Positions 50,212 to 62,800 of a stretch of DNA of 64,000 nt are shown here, piece after piece (positions within the stretch are counted from its first letter, which is position 1; every line of letters starts with the position of its first letter). The DNA is from Veronia nyctiphanis (GTDB taxonomy: Bacteria; Pseudomonadota; Gammaproteobacteria; Enterobacterales; Vibrionaceae): positions 11,496-75,495 of the forward strand of contig NZ_PEIB01000018.1 of the NCBI RefSeq assembly GCF_004116385.1, given 5' to 3'. The position numbers were made by a program, and so were the translations under genes. The notes under the pieces were generated by a model. That model was not told where the DNA came from and searched no databases. It worked only from the letters and a program-made list of their open reading frames with translations.

Positions 50212-51504
50212 TAAATTATTAGAGATCTCCAAGATCAAAAAGGAGAGGGTCCAAGCGGGCCTTAAACGTCGTAGAAACAAAGAATCACGTTTTCGTTCAT
50301 ATGGTATCGCATCGATATTGATGGCGTTTGCGTTCTTGCTTGTGATGATCACGGTGATCGTTTTCAAAGGTCATACGGCGTTTTATACCACTGAAATTCG
50401 ACTCGATGTACAGCTTGATGCTGAAACTCTTGGCCTAAAAGAGGGAGAAGTTGACCCTCAAGTACTTGGTCAGGGTAGCTATCGTAAAGCACTTCGTAAT
50501 GCGTTACGTGAGGTTATTCCAGTCGATGGCAGAAAAGATAAGCGAGAGCTTTACAGGTTCATCTCGAACGGTGCTGAATATGACCTTAGGGATACCGTCA
50601 TCAACAACCCTGAACTGATTGGAACGACCTATAGCTATTGGGCGCAGGCGGGCGATAACTTTAACCAGTTCAACAAGGGCAATATTCGCCGCGATATTCC
50701 TGAAACGTCTCGCCAGTTCAAAGATAAGCATATTGGTTGGTTTGACAGAATAGTTGAAGACGATAGAGTTCGAACTGTGTTCAACAAGCACTTCTTCACC
50801 AACGGTGACAGCCGTGACCCAGAGCTTGCAGGCATTTGGGGGGCGACTGTGGGTTCGTTCTACACCTTGTTGGTGACGTTGGCACTGAGTTTCCCAATTG
50901 GTGTTGCTGCTGCGATTTATCTTGAAGAGTTTGCTCCACGTAACCGTGCGACGGAGTTGATCGAAATTAATATCAACAACCTCGCTGCTGTACCTTCAAT
51001 TGTATTTGGTTTGCTTGGTCTTGCTGTCTTCTTGAACGTTGCAGATTTGCCGCGTTCGGCGCCGTTAGTGGGTGGTTTGGTACTCACACTTATGACCTTG
51101 CCAACCATCATCATTTCGAGTCGTGCAGCGATAAAAGCGGTACCACCTTCAGTGCGTGATGCGGCACTTGGAGTTGGCGCATCGAAAATGCAAATGGTTC
51201 TACATCACGTTTTACCACTTGCGATGCCAGGAATGCTCACAGGTACTATCATAGGTATGGCGCAAGCGTTAGGAGAGACGGCTCCGTTGATTATGATTGG
51301 CATGGTTGCATTTATCGTCGATGTCCCCGGTGGCCCGTTAGACGCTGCAACAGCACTTCCTGTACAAATTTACCTCTGGGCAGATAGCCTGAGAAAGGAT
51401 TCATTGAAAACACATCCGGCGCAATCATGGTTTTATTGGCCTTTCTGGCCTTCATGAATGCAGTAGCTGTAATTTTACGTAAGCGTTTAGAGCGCCGGTG
51501 GTAG
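50204..51504 (+). CDS. pstA: Phosphate ABC transporter permease, frame broken near 3' end
   Basis: This ~434-residue permease starts at ATG 50204 inside the pstC stop region. A large periplasmic insert (about 60-220) follows the first helix. The transport core has [56 protein letters not shown] and [12 protein letters not shown]. The frame breaks near 51390, where one missing C (GATAGCCTGAG) leads to a false stop at 51457. With it restored, the last helix [20 protein letters not shown] and the stop at 51502-51504 appear. The stop is 10 bp before pstB. Confidence 0.9.
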
Positions 51505-51514
51505 GAGCAAAAAG

Positions 51515-52387
51515 ATGACAACAACAGTAATGAGTGGAAGCGGTCTGCCAAGTTCAAAAGATGCAACCAAGATTCTGCAAAGTCACGCTGCGCCAAAAGA
51601 GACATGCGGCGTTCAGTTTGTAGATTCACCAAGAATGACGGCACGTGATGTTGGTGTGAATTATGAATACGGTGCAAAGCCCGCTATTCGTAATATCAAC
51701 CTCGATATCGGCGAAAAACAAGTACTGGCGATGATTGGTCCTTCAGGTTGTGGTAAATCCACATTCCTGCGTTGCCTCAACCGCATGAACGACACGGTTC
51801 CAGGTTGTGAGGTCAAAGGTTCAATCGTGCTAGACGGCCGCGATATCTACGACAAAGATACTGAGATTGTTGAGCTTCGCTCGCAAGTGGGTATGGTATT
51901 CCAACGCCCAAACCCGTTTCCTAAGTCAATTTTTGACAACGTTGCCTATGGCCCACGTATTCACGGTCTTGTTGATAACAAAGATGACCTTGAAGGTGTG
52001 GTAGAGCAGTCTCTTCGTCGTGCAGGTTTGTGGGACGAAGTGAAAGACCGTATGTATCAACCAGCAACAGGGTTGTCAGGTGGTCAGCAACAGCGTCTGT
52101 GTATTGCTCGTACTATTGCGATTGCGCCTGAAATTATCCTGATGGATGAGCCTTGTTCCGCGCTCGACCCAATTGCGACGGGTATCATCGAAGATCTGAT
52201 TGAAGAGCTGAAAGAAAACTTCAGTATTGTCATCGTGACTCACTCAATGTCTCAGGCTTCACGTGTGTCTGACAGAACCGCTTACTTCCATTTGGGTAAT
52301 CTGGTTGAAATCAACACCACTGAGAAAGTCTTCAATGACCCAGAGCACAAACTGACTCGCGACTACATCAGCGGTCGTTTCGGTTAA
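51515..52387 (+). CDS. pstB: Phosphate ABC transporter ATP-binding protein
   Basis: This 290-residue ATPase has Walker [12 protein letters not shown]-loop [12 protein letters not shown], signature [16 protein letters not shown], Walker [14 protein letters not shown] and H-loop VTHSMSQA, all intact. It has an N-terminal extension of ~45 residues before the ABC core. AGGAG lies 8 bases before the ATG. It ends the operon at a strong terminator. No phoU follows, unlike in Escherichia coli. Confidence 0.95.
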   Translation: MTTTVMSGSGLPSSKDATKILQSHAAPKETCGVQFVDSPRMTARDVGVNYEYGAKPAIRNINLDIGEKQVLAMIGPSGCGKSTFLRCLNRMNDTVPGCEVKGSIVLDGRDIYDKDTEIVELRSQVGMVFQRPNPFPKSIFDNVAYGPRIHGLVDNKDDLEGVVEQSLRRAGLWDEVKDRMYQPATGLSGGQQQRLCIARTIAIAPEIILMDEPCSALDPIATGIIEDLIEELKENFSIVIVTHSMSQASRVSDRTAYFHLGNLVEINTTEKVFNDPEHKLTRDYISGRFG

Positions 52388-52412
52388 TTCTTGACTCAAA
52401 ATCATTGAATCG

Positions 52413-52443
52413 AAAGCGCAGGGCGAAAACCCTGCGCTTTTTT
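52413..52443 (+). terminator. Terminator of the pst operon
   Basis: AAAGCGCAGGG pairs with CCCTGCGCTTT around CGAAAA, followed by T6 in all. It lies 26 bp after the pstB stop. Confidence 0.9.
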
Positions 52444-52579
52444 GATCATCAAACAGTAACTCTTGGGGATAATTGAGCGTAACCGAACCAATGTGTCGAA
52501 TGCGTGGTCAATCAGCAGGGTGAATTCGATTTTGGGCTTTACATCTTGCTCTGTCGGTTTTAATATTCTGCCCGCTTAC

Positions 52580-52670
52580 GGAGAGATGGCTGAGTGGTTG
52601 AAAGCACCGGTCTTGAAAACCGGCATACGTTAATAGCGTATCTAGGGTTCAAATCCCTATCTCTCCGCCA
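52580..52670 (+). tRNA. tRNA-Ser(UGA)
   Basis: This 91-nt gene starts GGAGAGATGGCTGAGTGG and has the long variable arm of a class II tRNA. The anticodon loop CTTGAAA carries TGA, the T arm reads GGTTCAAATCC and the encoded 3' end is CTCTCCGCCA. The acceptor stem GGAGAGA pairs with TCTCTCC. The anticodon reads UCA and, by wobble, other UCN serine codons. Confidence 0.97.
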
Positions 52671-52676
52671 CATTTG

Positions 52677-52704
52677 AAAAAGCCGCTGATTACAGCGGCT
52701 TTTC
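52677..52704 (+). terminator. tRNA terminator
   Basis: AAAAGCCGCTG pairs with CAGCGGCTTTT around ATTA, just after the tRNA 3' end. Confidence 0.88.
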
Positions 52705-52752
52705 TGCTTTCTGCTTTCTGGTTCCACCCACACAAAACGGAACCCCGGCACT

Positions 52753-52784
52753 AAAAAAGCCACCGAGTTACTGGTGGCTTTTTT
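52753..52784. terminator. Bidirectional terminator
   Basis: AAAAAAGCCACC pairs with GGTGGCTTTTTT. It lies 30 bp beyond the stop of the minus-strand DUF2750 gene and can also stop read-through from the tRNA. Confidence 0.85.
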
Positions 52785-52814
52785 GAAATAATCCATGTAA
52801 CGCTGAGTATTGGT

Positions 52815-53165
52815 TTAGAGGTAAAGCTTAGCTACTTCGCCCGGCTCCAACTCTTTACCTTCAAGGTTTTTATTCCAGTTAATGCCAACCAGCACACCGT
52901 CTTCGTCAAGTGTGATCAGCCAGTCTTCAATAAACACGTCCAGCGGTATTTCTTTTACTTCGAAATCAGCCCACTCCTCAACATTATGGAAGGCCGCATC
53001 TTCTTTTGAAGACCAAAAAGGCATGACTTCACTGTTTTCAAATTCAGTAGAATCACAAGCCAACCAGCCTTCTTCATTTTCAAGGCTCCAAACGACGCGT
53101 GATTTTTGCGTTTCTTCGACAAATAACAAAAGGTTTGCCTGAATGTCAGCCGTTAATTTAGTCAT
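52815..53165 (-). CDS. DUF2750 family protein
   Basis: This 116-residue soluble protein has the DUF2750 pattern: VVWSLENEEGWLACDS, MPFWSSKEDAA and a C-terminal segment IPLDVFIEDWLITLDEDGVLVGINW. The start MTKLTADIQ at 53165 is better than an upstream ATG at 53195, since GAGAAAAAAG precedes it. The function is unknown. It is widespread in gammaproteobacteria. Confidence 0.8.
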   Translation of the reverse strand: MTKLTADIQANLLLFVEETQKSRVVWSLENEEGWLACDSTEFENSEVMPFWSSKEDAAFHNVEEWADFEVKEIPLDVFIEDWLITLDEDGVLVGINWNKNLEGKELEPGEVAKLYL

Positions 53166-53331
53166 TTCTTTTTTCTCTTTGTAAACTTTCCGCACAGGAT
53201 ACCATTGGCAGGGCGTGAAGACTCATGACATTTTCAATGTTTAGCGAGAAAGTCTTTCCGCGGTGTGGCTAATAAGCCTTTTCTGCGAGTGCGGCTATTG
53301 TGGCTGAGAGAGTAAAGTTTTGGAAAGCGAG

Positions 53332-53802
53332 ATGTCAGTGATTCAAATCCGGCCCTACCGACAGGGTGAAGAAATAAAAATTCGCGAGGTGTTTTTTCAC
53401 TCTGTACGCAATGTTTGTATTCAGCACTACAGTCAACAACAAGTTGAGGCATGGGCCGTTGAAAGCTATGACGCAGATAAACTGATGGCGATGTGTAAAC
53501 ACAACCAACCTTTTGTTGCGATCATTGAAAATGAGATTGTGGGTTACTCTGATCTTCAGGACGACGGTTTGATTGACCAATTCTTTTGCCACTGGCAAGT
53601 TCAGAGGCAGGGGGTTGGTCAGGCATTGATGAACCATATATTCGAATTGGCGGAAGCGCGGGGTATTGACCGCATTCATTCCCTTGTAAGCATCACTGCC
53701 AGACCATTCTTTGAGCGAATGGGATTTCATGTTGTTAGAGACAATGAGGTAGAGGTTCGTGGTGTGTCGTTGAACAATTTCGTGATGGAAAAGGTGAGTT
53801 AG
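53332..53802 (+). CDS. GNAT-family N-acetyltransferase
   Basis: This 156-residue protein has an acetyl-CoA-binding segment QRQGVGQALMNHIFELAEARG (Q/R-x-x-G-x-G/A) in the C-terminal half, preceded by the beta strand GYSDLQDDGLIDQFF. A typical tail with FFERMGF follows. It starts at ATG 53332 (MSVIQIRPYRQGE). It may acetylate a small molecule or a protein N-terminus. Its stop overlaps the 3' end of the convergent giant adhesin gene by 4 bases. Confidence 0.85.
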   Translation: MSVIQIRPYRQGEEIKIREVFFHSVRNVCIQHYSQQQVEAWAVESYDADKLMAMCKHNQPFVAIIENEIVGYSDLQDDGLIDQFFCHWQVQRQGVGQALMNHIFELAEARGIDRIHSLVSITARPFFERMGFHVVRDNEVEVRGVSLNNFVMEKVS

Positions 53803-56800
53803 AAGCCATCATCCGTGCGTGAATTTTCTTGCTCACGCATAGCGTCGAGGTAGGTATCAGAGGTTGAGAAGTAAACAGTATCCATTTCTGTTGTGTCAGA
53901 TGTGCGGCCGTCGCTTTCTTCCACTCTCGTGATGTCTGCTTCAGCCGCGTTTCTCGATGATTCTGATTCTTTGAGATTAATCTCAGGCGTATTGTCTGAG
54001 AAAGAAATTATCCCTGAACGCTTGTCAGTGCTGCCGTCACCAAGCGTAATTTCAATACTGTATTCGTGGTTCCCCGGTGGTATAGGCTCTGTCCAGGGTA
54101 TTTTAATGTTCCAGTCGCCATCCACATCTGAACGGGTCATGTAATTCCGGTCACCCATAAAGAGTTGTACTACGCTCCTGGTTCAGTATCGCCATAAAAG
54201 AGTGGGTAGGGGTCACTCACGACTTCGGCATTTTCAGGTATGTCTAACGACGGTGCTTTGCTATGAACGGGCGCAGCAAAACCTGTCTTCTTGCTTTTTG
54301 TGTTGGTGAAATCTTCACGATCGAAGATAACTCGGCCATACATAATGTCGCTGGAACCATCGCGTTGCTGGATAGACAGAGTGTAATCATTTCCGCCTTC
54401 AGCCAATGAAATACCTGCTGGCAGGGTAAATGCCCAGTCGCCGTTATCGTCGGCATGAGTGTGTAGCTGTTGTTCGAGCAGCTCAATAGAGACCTCAGCT
54501 CCTGCCGATGCTTTTCCCTCAAACATTGGGCGTGCAATCTGAACGGTTTGCGGTTCAAGGTAGCTGGTCGTTGGTGGGAGAGTGACGCGTGACTGCGTTG
54601 CACCATTTAAAATCGCCAGCGCTTGCTGTTCTTCTTCCAAAGCTGGATATGGCCACATGCGGGGGCTTTCCGTTGCATTAATGACAGTATCAATGCTTTG
54701 TATGTCTTTCTCGGTCTTGGCAAAGAAATCATCAGGCACAAACCCGCTTACTGGCGCATTTTTTTGTAGATCAGGGGAAGCGAATTCAGTTTGTGCAGTG
54801 TCATCTGTCGACGAAGTGTCAGCAGTCTCTGAGGCGGAAATCTCCGGCATGCGTTGTCGGAACCAAACGTCGGCATACTCATATTCTTTCCCGTCAATTG
54901 TTGTGTAGCTGCCGATTAAACTAATGAGGTTATCGTTATTTACCGTATTCGAAGTTTCTAAGTTGAGGTTGAGAGAAGCAATGTTCGCTTCAGCAAGAGA
55001 GATAAGTTCTCCAACGTCTGTTAATCCATTGGTGTTTTTATCAACCCAGACATTCAGTTTCGGGAAGATTGCATCTGTAATGTCAATTTTTCCATCTGCA
55101 TTTACATCGTGCTCTCGAAGTGCCTGAAAACCGTCCTGCGCCCTTTCGCCATTGCTGAGTAGGGTTCCTTCACCGAACATTTCACTGCCGTCATTAATTA
55201 CACCATCCCGGTTTTTATCCCACACGAGAAAGGCGTCACTGTTACTGACCCAGCCAGTGATTCTGGATACACCATCGGCATTTAAATCAAAATGAATGTG
55301 TGAAACATCTGATGACAAGGTCTGAATGCCGTCCCCATCGAGGTCGATGACAATCGGTGTAACAAAGTCATACGCTTTCACCTCAACATTCAGGCTAACG
55401 TCCGCGTAATCAGGACCAAGGGCTGGTAAGGGCCAAGGCATTGTAAACCACCCGCCGGGTATATCTTCCCACTTTGATTCTGTGCCTGAAATCAACTCAT
55501 TATCAAAACCACCATGATTTTTGTATCCTTCGGAAAGAAGAACATAGTGAGTTTTATTGCCTTGGGTTATTTTTGCGCCGTCATTGGTCAGTGAAATTGA
55601 TGCATCGCCTGTGGTGTAACCGAAGTTGGCACCATCTGGAATTAGAAACAGCCCCATGGATGCCGCATTATTGACGTAGGCGGTGACGTTTTTGCTGCCG
55701 TTATTGTAGTCGGCAATTCTTGAAATCATGACCTCGACATCAATGATGTTTCCATTGTTGTCCATCACATAGTAGCCAAGGCTACTTTGCATTTTCGGCC
55801 AACCGCCATTCCAGAGATTTTGCATTCTGATTTGTAGTTGTTTGACACCATTGAGATCCCAGAGCCCCTCGCTATTTCGCGTTACGGCGTCATTATCGAA
55901 GATGGTGACACCAGCAGATGCCCAACCACTTTGGTATTGTGTCGACGCCTTGAGGGTATATTTTTCTCCGCCTTCGTAATGGCTGTCTTCATACGTTTCT
56001 ACCAATACATCAAAGGAATTTGTATTAGCCGCAAGGTTAATGCCGGACGACGTATAGTTAGACCAGGAGGATGTCCCACTCACACGATACTTGAGTTGGC
56101 TGTTGAAATCGTAGCCCGCACTTGCAGTGCCGTTTTGGTACTGAAGAGTGACATTAGTTGTGTTGGCCGATTGACTGCTCATTGTGAACGTGTGGAAGGG
56201 GGTATGTCCTTCCCATGCGTTAATGTTACTGAGGTTTGATGTCAGTACGGGCGCTGAATCATTATCACTGATAGTCACAACGCCTTTACCTGACGATGAA
56301 TTCCAGCTATCGCCCTCTACACGCGCCCAGACTGAAAAGGTTTCGTTGCCTTCATAAACGTTGTCGTCATGTGTTTTGAAGCTTAGGTCAAACGAGGAAT
56401 GGCCAGCGGGTACATCTATTGTGTAGCCGCTCCCGATGTTGCCAGTATGGTGTTGCCAACTTCCACTACCAAAACGCACCCAGAACTCACTCTCAGAAAA
56501 ATCACTGCCTGCTGCGGCAGATGCCGAGTCAAGATCAATCTGAACGCGTGTTGTTTGATCTGAAGACCTATTGAGAGTGACAACAGGGTAGGCATAGCCA
56601 TTCTCGGTGACAGACACGTTTGACACGTTGCTGACATGTATCGGGTCATTATCATTAATGGTGACTGTGCCAATGACGGGTGATTGGTTCTCTGCATTTG
56701 CCCTGATGGTGAAGCTCTCCGTGGTCTCATTTACTGAATTATCTACAGTGCCTACTTTTACACTAAAGCTTGACGTGTTGGCGGGGACACTCAGCCACTG

Positions 56801-59800
56801 ACCTGAAGCAAAGCTCCCTTTGTTTTGCCAGCCATTGCCGTCGTTAAAATTCACATAAAGTGTTTCATAATGGTCAACGTTGCCGCCCAACGCCGAGCCA
56901 TTCCAGGCATCGAGCCATATTGATGTTGCGCTGGTTGAGGTGTTACTGAGCGTAACGGTAACAGAGGCGTCTTGACCTTCGGTGACTGTGGTGCTGGATA
57001 CAGACGAAACAGTGGGTTTATCAGAATCATCGGTGAGCGTTATAACGCCTTTGTGCTTGCTCCCGGTCCAAGATTCACCCTCAACTCTTGCCCACACTGA
57101 AAAGTTCTCGTTGCCTTCAAAAACATTGTTATTCAGTGTTTTTAAGCTGAGTTCGAAAGATGAATAACCGGCAGGGACGTCAATAATATATCCGCTTCCA
57201 ACATCGGCCGTATATTTTTGCCAACTGCCAGCCGGGTAGCGAACCCAAAATTCACTGTCGGAGTAATCGCCGTCCGCTGTTGTCGCAGATCCATTATCTA
57301 GATTAATTTCAACGCGTGTTGTCTGTGTCGAGGTTGTACTGAGTGTAACGGTAACAGGCTCTGCGTAACCGCCCTCGGCCACCGTGAAGTTTGATACACT
57401 CGTGACACTCATCGGATCGTTATCGTTGATGGTGACTGTGCCAATAACGGGTGATTGGTTCTCTGCATTTGCCCTGATGGTGAAGCTCTCCGTGGCTTCA
57501 TTTACTGAATTATCTACACTGCCTACTTTTACACTAAAGCTTGACGTGTTGGCGGGGACACTCAGCCACTGGCCTGAAGCAAAGCTCCCTTTGTTTTGCC
57601 AGCCATTGCCATCATTAAAATCCACATAAAGTGTTTCATAATGGTCAACGTTGCCGCCCAACGCCGAGCCATTCCATGCATCTAGCCAGACCGACGTCGC
57701 ACTCGTTGAGGCGTTGGTTAGCGACACTGTGACAATGGCATCTTGCCCTTCGGTGACTGTGGTGCTGGATACAGACGAAACCGTGGGTTTATCAGCGTCA
57801 TCGTTCAACGTAATGTACCCTCTACCTGACGTTCCGTTCCAACTGTCCCCCTCAACTCTCACCCATACCGAATAGTTCTCGTTGCCCTCGTAAATATTGT
57901 CATCATGGGTGTCAAAACTCAGTTCGAATGATGTTACGCCCGCAGGTACGTCAATGGTGTGGCCGCTGCCAATAGTCCCCGAGTGTTTGACCCAACTGCC
58001 CCCATTGAAACGCACCCAGAACTCGCTTTCTGAGAAATCACCACCTCCGACTGTTGCCGAACCATCGTCTAAATAGACCTCTACACGTGTCGTTAGCGCT
58101 GAAACTTTGCTTAATGTCACGTTTACAGGTTCTGCATATCCACCTTCGACAACCGTATAGTCTGATACTGAAGTAACACTCGGTCTGTCGTCACTGTCAT
58201 CAATGTTGGATGGTTGCGACGTGATATAGCTGGCTTGATTGTAAAGCGCTCTGGCTTGAATGGTGAGTGTTTCTGTGCCCTCGTATATGTCGTCATTCAT
58301 TGGCTCGGCATAAATGAGGACGCTGCTGTGATTCGCCGGGATAGCAATATCCGCGGCATAGGCGTTACTCGAATTGAGCACCAATTCACCGATTTTTACG
58401 GTGCCAGCGCTGTTCCAGATAGTGAGTTTTCCCGTGTAATCACTGAGAATATCCGCGGTATGCAGGCCGTCGTTAACATTCAGTCTGATGACGGTGGAGG
58501 TGGTGGATGCGTTGGACAGGTTAAGTGTCCAACCGGGCCAGCTTGACTCTGAACCTGATTGTAAAGAGTTGATGGTTGAAACGACAGGGATGTCTTGGTC
58601 ATCAGTAATGATTGAATCAGCGGATGTGACCCAACCCTGGCCGTCTGTGCGGCCATAAATCACGAAGGTTTCATTTCCTTCATATACGTTGTCATTGCTT
58701 ACTTCGGCATTGACATGCAAGTCAGTAATACCAGCAGGAACGTTGATGGATGCTGTATAGCTGTTGCTGGCATTTAAATAATACTCACCAACCCAACCGC
58801 CAGCGGATGTATAGACGTGAAGTCTTCCCGAGTAATCGTCACCAAACATCGCCTGATGGCCGGAATCGTTAAAAGCCAGTTCTACGGTTCGGTCTGACGT
58901 GGCAGGGTGAGAAAGTTGAACAGACCATTTATTCCAAGGATAGGTACTTCCTTCTGCCGTACCGTTAATATTTGCGATTTGAGTGATACGCGGTATATCG
59001 GCGTCATCATTAATCACCGCCGTTGCAGAGTCAACCCAACTTGTTTGCGTATCGGCAGCTCTTGCCTGATTTTTAATGTTTCATTTCCTTCGTACGTGCT
59101 GTCGTTAAGCGGCTCTGCGTATAACTTCAGGCCCGTTATGCCTGCTGATACGGTTATGTCAGCCACCCAGCTATTGCTGGCATTCAGTGTTATTTCGCCT
59201 TGATAAACATTATCTAAAGAGTAGATGCGGATGACGCCAGAATAATCTTGCGAAAATGTAGCTTGATGGAGTGCATCTTGGACATTGAGTTTCACAACTG
59301 TATCGTAGATTGATGCATTTGAGAGGTTGAGAGTCCAGCCCGGCCAAGCACCACCACCCTCTACACCATCTTGCAGGTGTGTCACTGATGACACTGTGGG
59401 ATTGTCAGGGTGATCCCAAATGATTGAGGCTGATGACTTAACCCAGTTTTGCCCGTCTGTGTGGGCCAAAATCGCAATGTTTTCATGGCCTTCATAAAGC
59501 GTATCATCCAGTATCTCAGCGCTGACATGCAGCTCCGATACACCAGAAGGCACCGTTACCCAAGTTTTATAGCCGTTGCCAGCGTTGAGCGTGAACTCGC
59601 CCAGAGAGGTGCCTGCGGCAGTGAAGACGTGAATCTTGCCCGAGTAATCGTAACCGAACGTCGCGGAATGCTCAAAATCATTAAAGCCGATTTCAACAAG
59701 ATGGTCCGACGATGCGGCATTCGAAAGTTGTAGCGACCATTTATTCCAATTAGGGCTTTGGCCTTCTGTCACGTCTAAAAGGTAAGAAATCTGGGTAACA

Positions 59801-62800
59801 CGCGGTGTATCGTCAGCATCAGTAATAGTGATTACGCCTTTGTCAGTTGCGCTATCCCACGTGTCACCGTCGACCCTAAACCACGCGTAGAAATTTTCAT
59901 CACCTTCATACACGTTGTCATTAATGGTTACTAACTTAGCTTCAAACGCATCGACGTTTGCAGGCACGTTGAAAACATGGCCATAAACTATGTCGTGTTC
60001 GTATTTTTGCCAACTTCCGCCGTTATAACGGATCCAAAATTCATCGCCAGAGTAATCACCGTCTTCTGCAGATGAGGTGCCACCGTCAAGATTTAGTTCG
60101 ATAGATATCGGAGATGTCGAGGCATTGCTGAGAGTGACAGCAATCGGTTCTACATAGCCTCCCTCACTGACTGTGTGGCTGGAGACACTCGTCACATTTG
60201 GTGTGTCATCGACATCAGTAATGGTAACTGTGCCTGATTGGGCAAGGGAGGCTTCATGTTCAGTGCGCACTTTAATGTCGAATGCCTCGTTATTTTCAAA
60301 GACATTGTTATTTGTGGTGCCCATCCGCACCTGAAAAGATGCGGTGTTGGCAGGCACGTCGATCCAATTTCCCAAATAGAAATCACCCGGTGCCTGCACC
60401 CAGTTCGTGCCATCGAAATTCACCCACAAATCATTGCTGTTCCAGTCATTGGCTTCATCAGCTGAACCTGGGTAAGCATCTACCCAAACTCTAGTTATAG
60501 AGGTGGACATATTACTCAGGGTTACGGTGACAACAGCATCGCTGCCTTCTTCAACCGTAATATCGGAAACAGATGCCACGGTTGGTTTATCGGCATCATC
60601 GTTGAAAGTCGCTTCTTCTGAGACGATATAGTTGCTCTGCGTAGACAAAGCCCTTGCTTTGAGTTTTATCGTCTCGTTGCCTTCATAAATATCGTCGTTG
60701 GTGGGGTGGGCGTAGAGTTTCAAGCCAGTCTGACCAGCAGGTACAGCGATGTCTGCCTCCCAGTTATTGCTGAGTTGTAGGGTTACGGTGCCTATCTTTA
60801 CATCAGCCATGTTGTAAATATCGATAGTGCCCGTGTAGTCCTCAAGGAACGTAGCCTGATGCAGGGCGTCATCAACGTTAAGCCTGACGACAGTGTCTGA
60901 CTGAGAGGTATTTGATAGGTTCAGCGTCCAGCCTGGCCAGTCTCCGCCTTCAACACCTTGATGAGGGAGCGTCGTCAGCGACGTGACGGTTGGGTTATCG
61001 GCCTCATCGTCAAGCGTGGCCATTTGTCCGTTACCCTGCGAGCCATTGAGGAAAGCGAAGGGGAATATTTTTTCGTTGCCCTCATACACATTGTCGTCTT
61101 TTGGTTTGATAAAGACACGGAGGGCAGTCTGCCCGGCAGGCAAGGTGACGTAAAAGTTAGCCCCTGAGGAAAAACTACCAACGTCCCAGAGTCCGTCGCT
61201 GGCACCAACAGGGGAGATAGGGTTTCCATTAATATCTTCGGTATAAAGTTGTGATTCAAAGTTACCAAAGCTGCCAGAGTAAAAATTGTCGTTGAACGCA
61301 ATGGTGACATTCATGTCTTCATCGGAAGGGTGCGTGGTCGTGAATTGCCAGCCAGGGCCCTCATCGTGAGTTGTAGCATTCTCCATGCCGTTTTGAATCT
61401 TTACGCCTGTTCCATGAAGAGTTGGCGGTGATTCATTGTCATTGAGCGTGACAGTACCACCTACCTGAGTTTGTCCTTCGACGTTGGCCCCAATGACGAA
61501 TCCTTCAGTGCTCTCATAGACATTGTCATTGGTTGTGCTCATACGTAACTGAAACGATGCGGTGTTTGCTGGTACGTCAATCCAGTTTCCCGTATAAAAA
61601 TCACTTGCGACCTTGACCCAACTGCTGCTGTCAAAATTTACCCAAAGCTCGCTGCTGTTCCAGTCATCAGTTTCGTTAGCTGATATAGGATAAGCATCCA
61701 CCCAAACACGGGTCGTTGTGGTGGATGTGTTACTTAATGTGACGGTAGCCGTCGCATACTGTCCTTCCTCGACTGTGACATCGGAAACAGATACTACTGT
61801 TGGTTTGTCGGCATCATCGTTGAAAGAGGCTTCTTCGGAGGCAACATAATCACTCTGGTTATAAAGAGCGCGTGCTTTGAGCTTTATCGTCTCGTTGCCT
61901 TCGTAAATATCGTCGTTTGTGGGCTGTATGTAGAACTTCAGGCCTGTCTCACCTGCGGGTACAGCAATATCAGCTTTGTTCGTTTCATTGAATATTGCCT
62001 CGCCAACTATCGCATCTGTCATTGAGTAAATGTATACCCTATCGGTGTAATCATCTGCTTGGGAAACTTGATGAATTGTATCGTCAAGATACACTCTCAC
62101 GACAGTATCAGTGATGGATGTGTTTGATAGCGCTAAGGTCCAACCTGCCATGGTCGTTCCTTCAATGCCATCCTGAATTTTAGTCAGAGCATTTACTATT
62201 GGTTTGTCAGCGTCGTCGTTTAACGTAGCTGTTTGTCCGTTACCCTGCGAGCCGTTGAGGAAGGCGAAGGGGAATATTTGTTCGTTGCCCTCATAGACAC
62301 TATCGTCTTTCGGTTTGATAAAGACACGGAGGGCAGTCTGCCCGGCAGGCAGTGTGACGAAAAAGTTAGTCCCTGAGACAGTGCTACCAATGCTCCAGAG
62401 TCCGTCGTTTGCTCCAACAGGGGAAAGAGGGTTTCCGTTGATGTCTTCGGCATAAAGTTGTGATTCAAAGTTACCAAAGCTGCCAGAGTAGAAATAATCG
62501 TTGAACGCAATGGTGACATTCATGTCTTCATCGGAAGGGTGTGTGGTCGTAAATTGCCAGCCGGGACCTTCGTCGTGAGTTGCTGCATTCTCTGAGCCGT
62601 GTTGAATTCTAACGCCCGTTCCATGAAGAGTTGGCGGCGATTCGTTGTCATTGAGCGTGACGGTGCTTATCACTTGAGACTGACCTTCCGCATTGGCGCG
62701 AAGGGTAAAGCTCTCAGGGCCCTCGTAGATATTGTCATCCACCGTCGCGACTTTCACGCTGAATGTGGACGTGTTGGCGGGAACATCAACCCACTGACCT

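Noticed and set aside
52560-52796. Minus-strand ORF of 78 codons over the tRNA
   Set aside because: It is antisense to tRNA-Ser and its terminator, and reads like the well-known false proteins called across tRNA genes (RDLNPR type).
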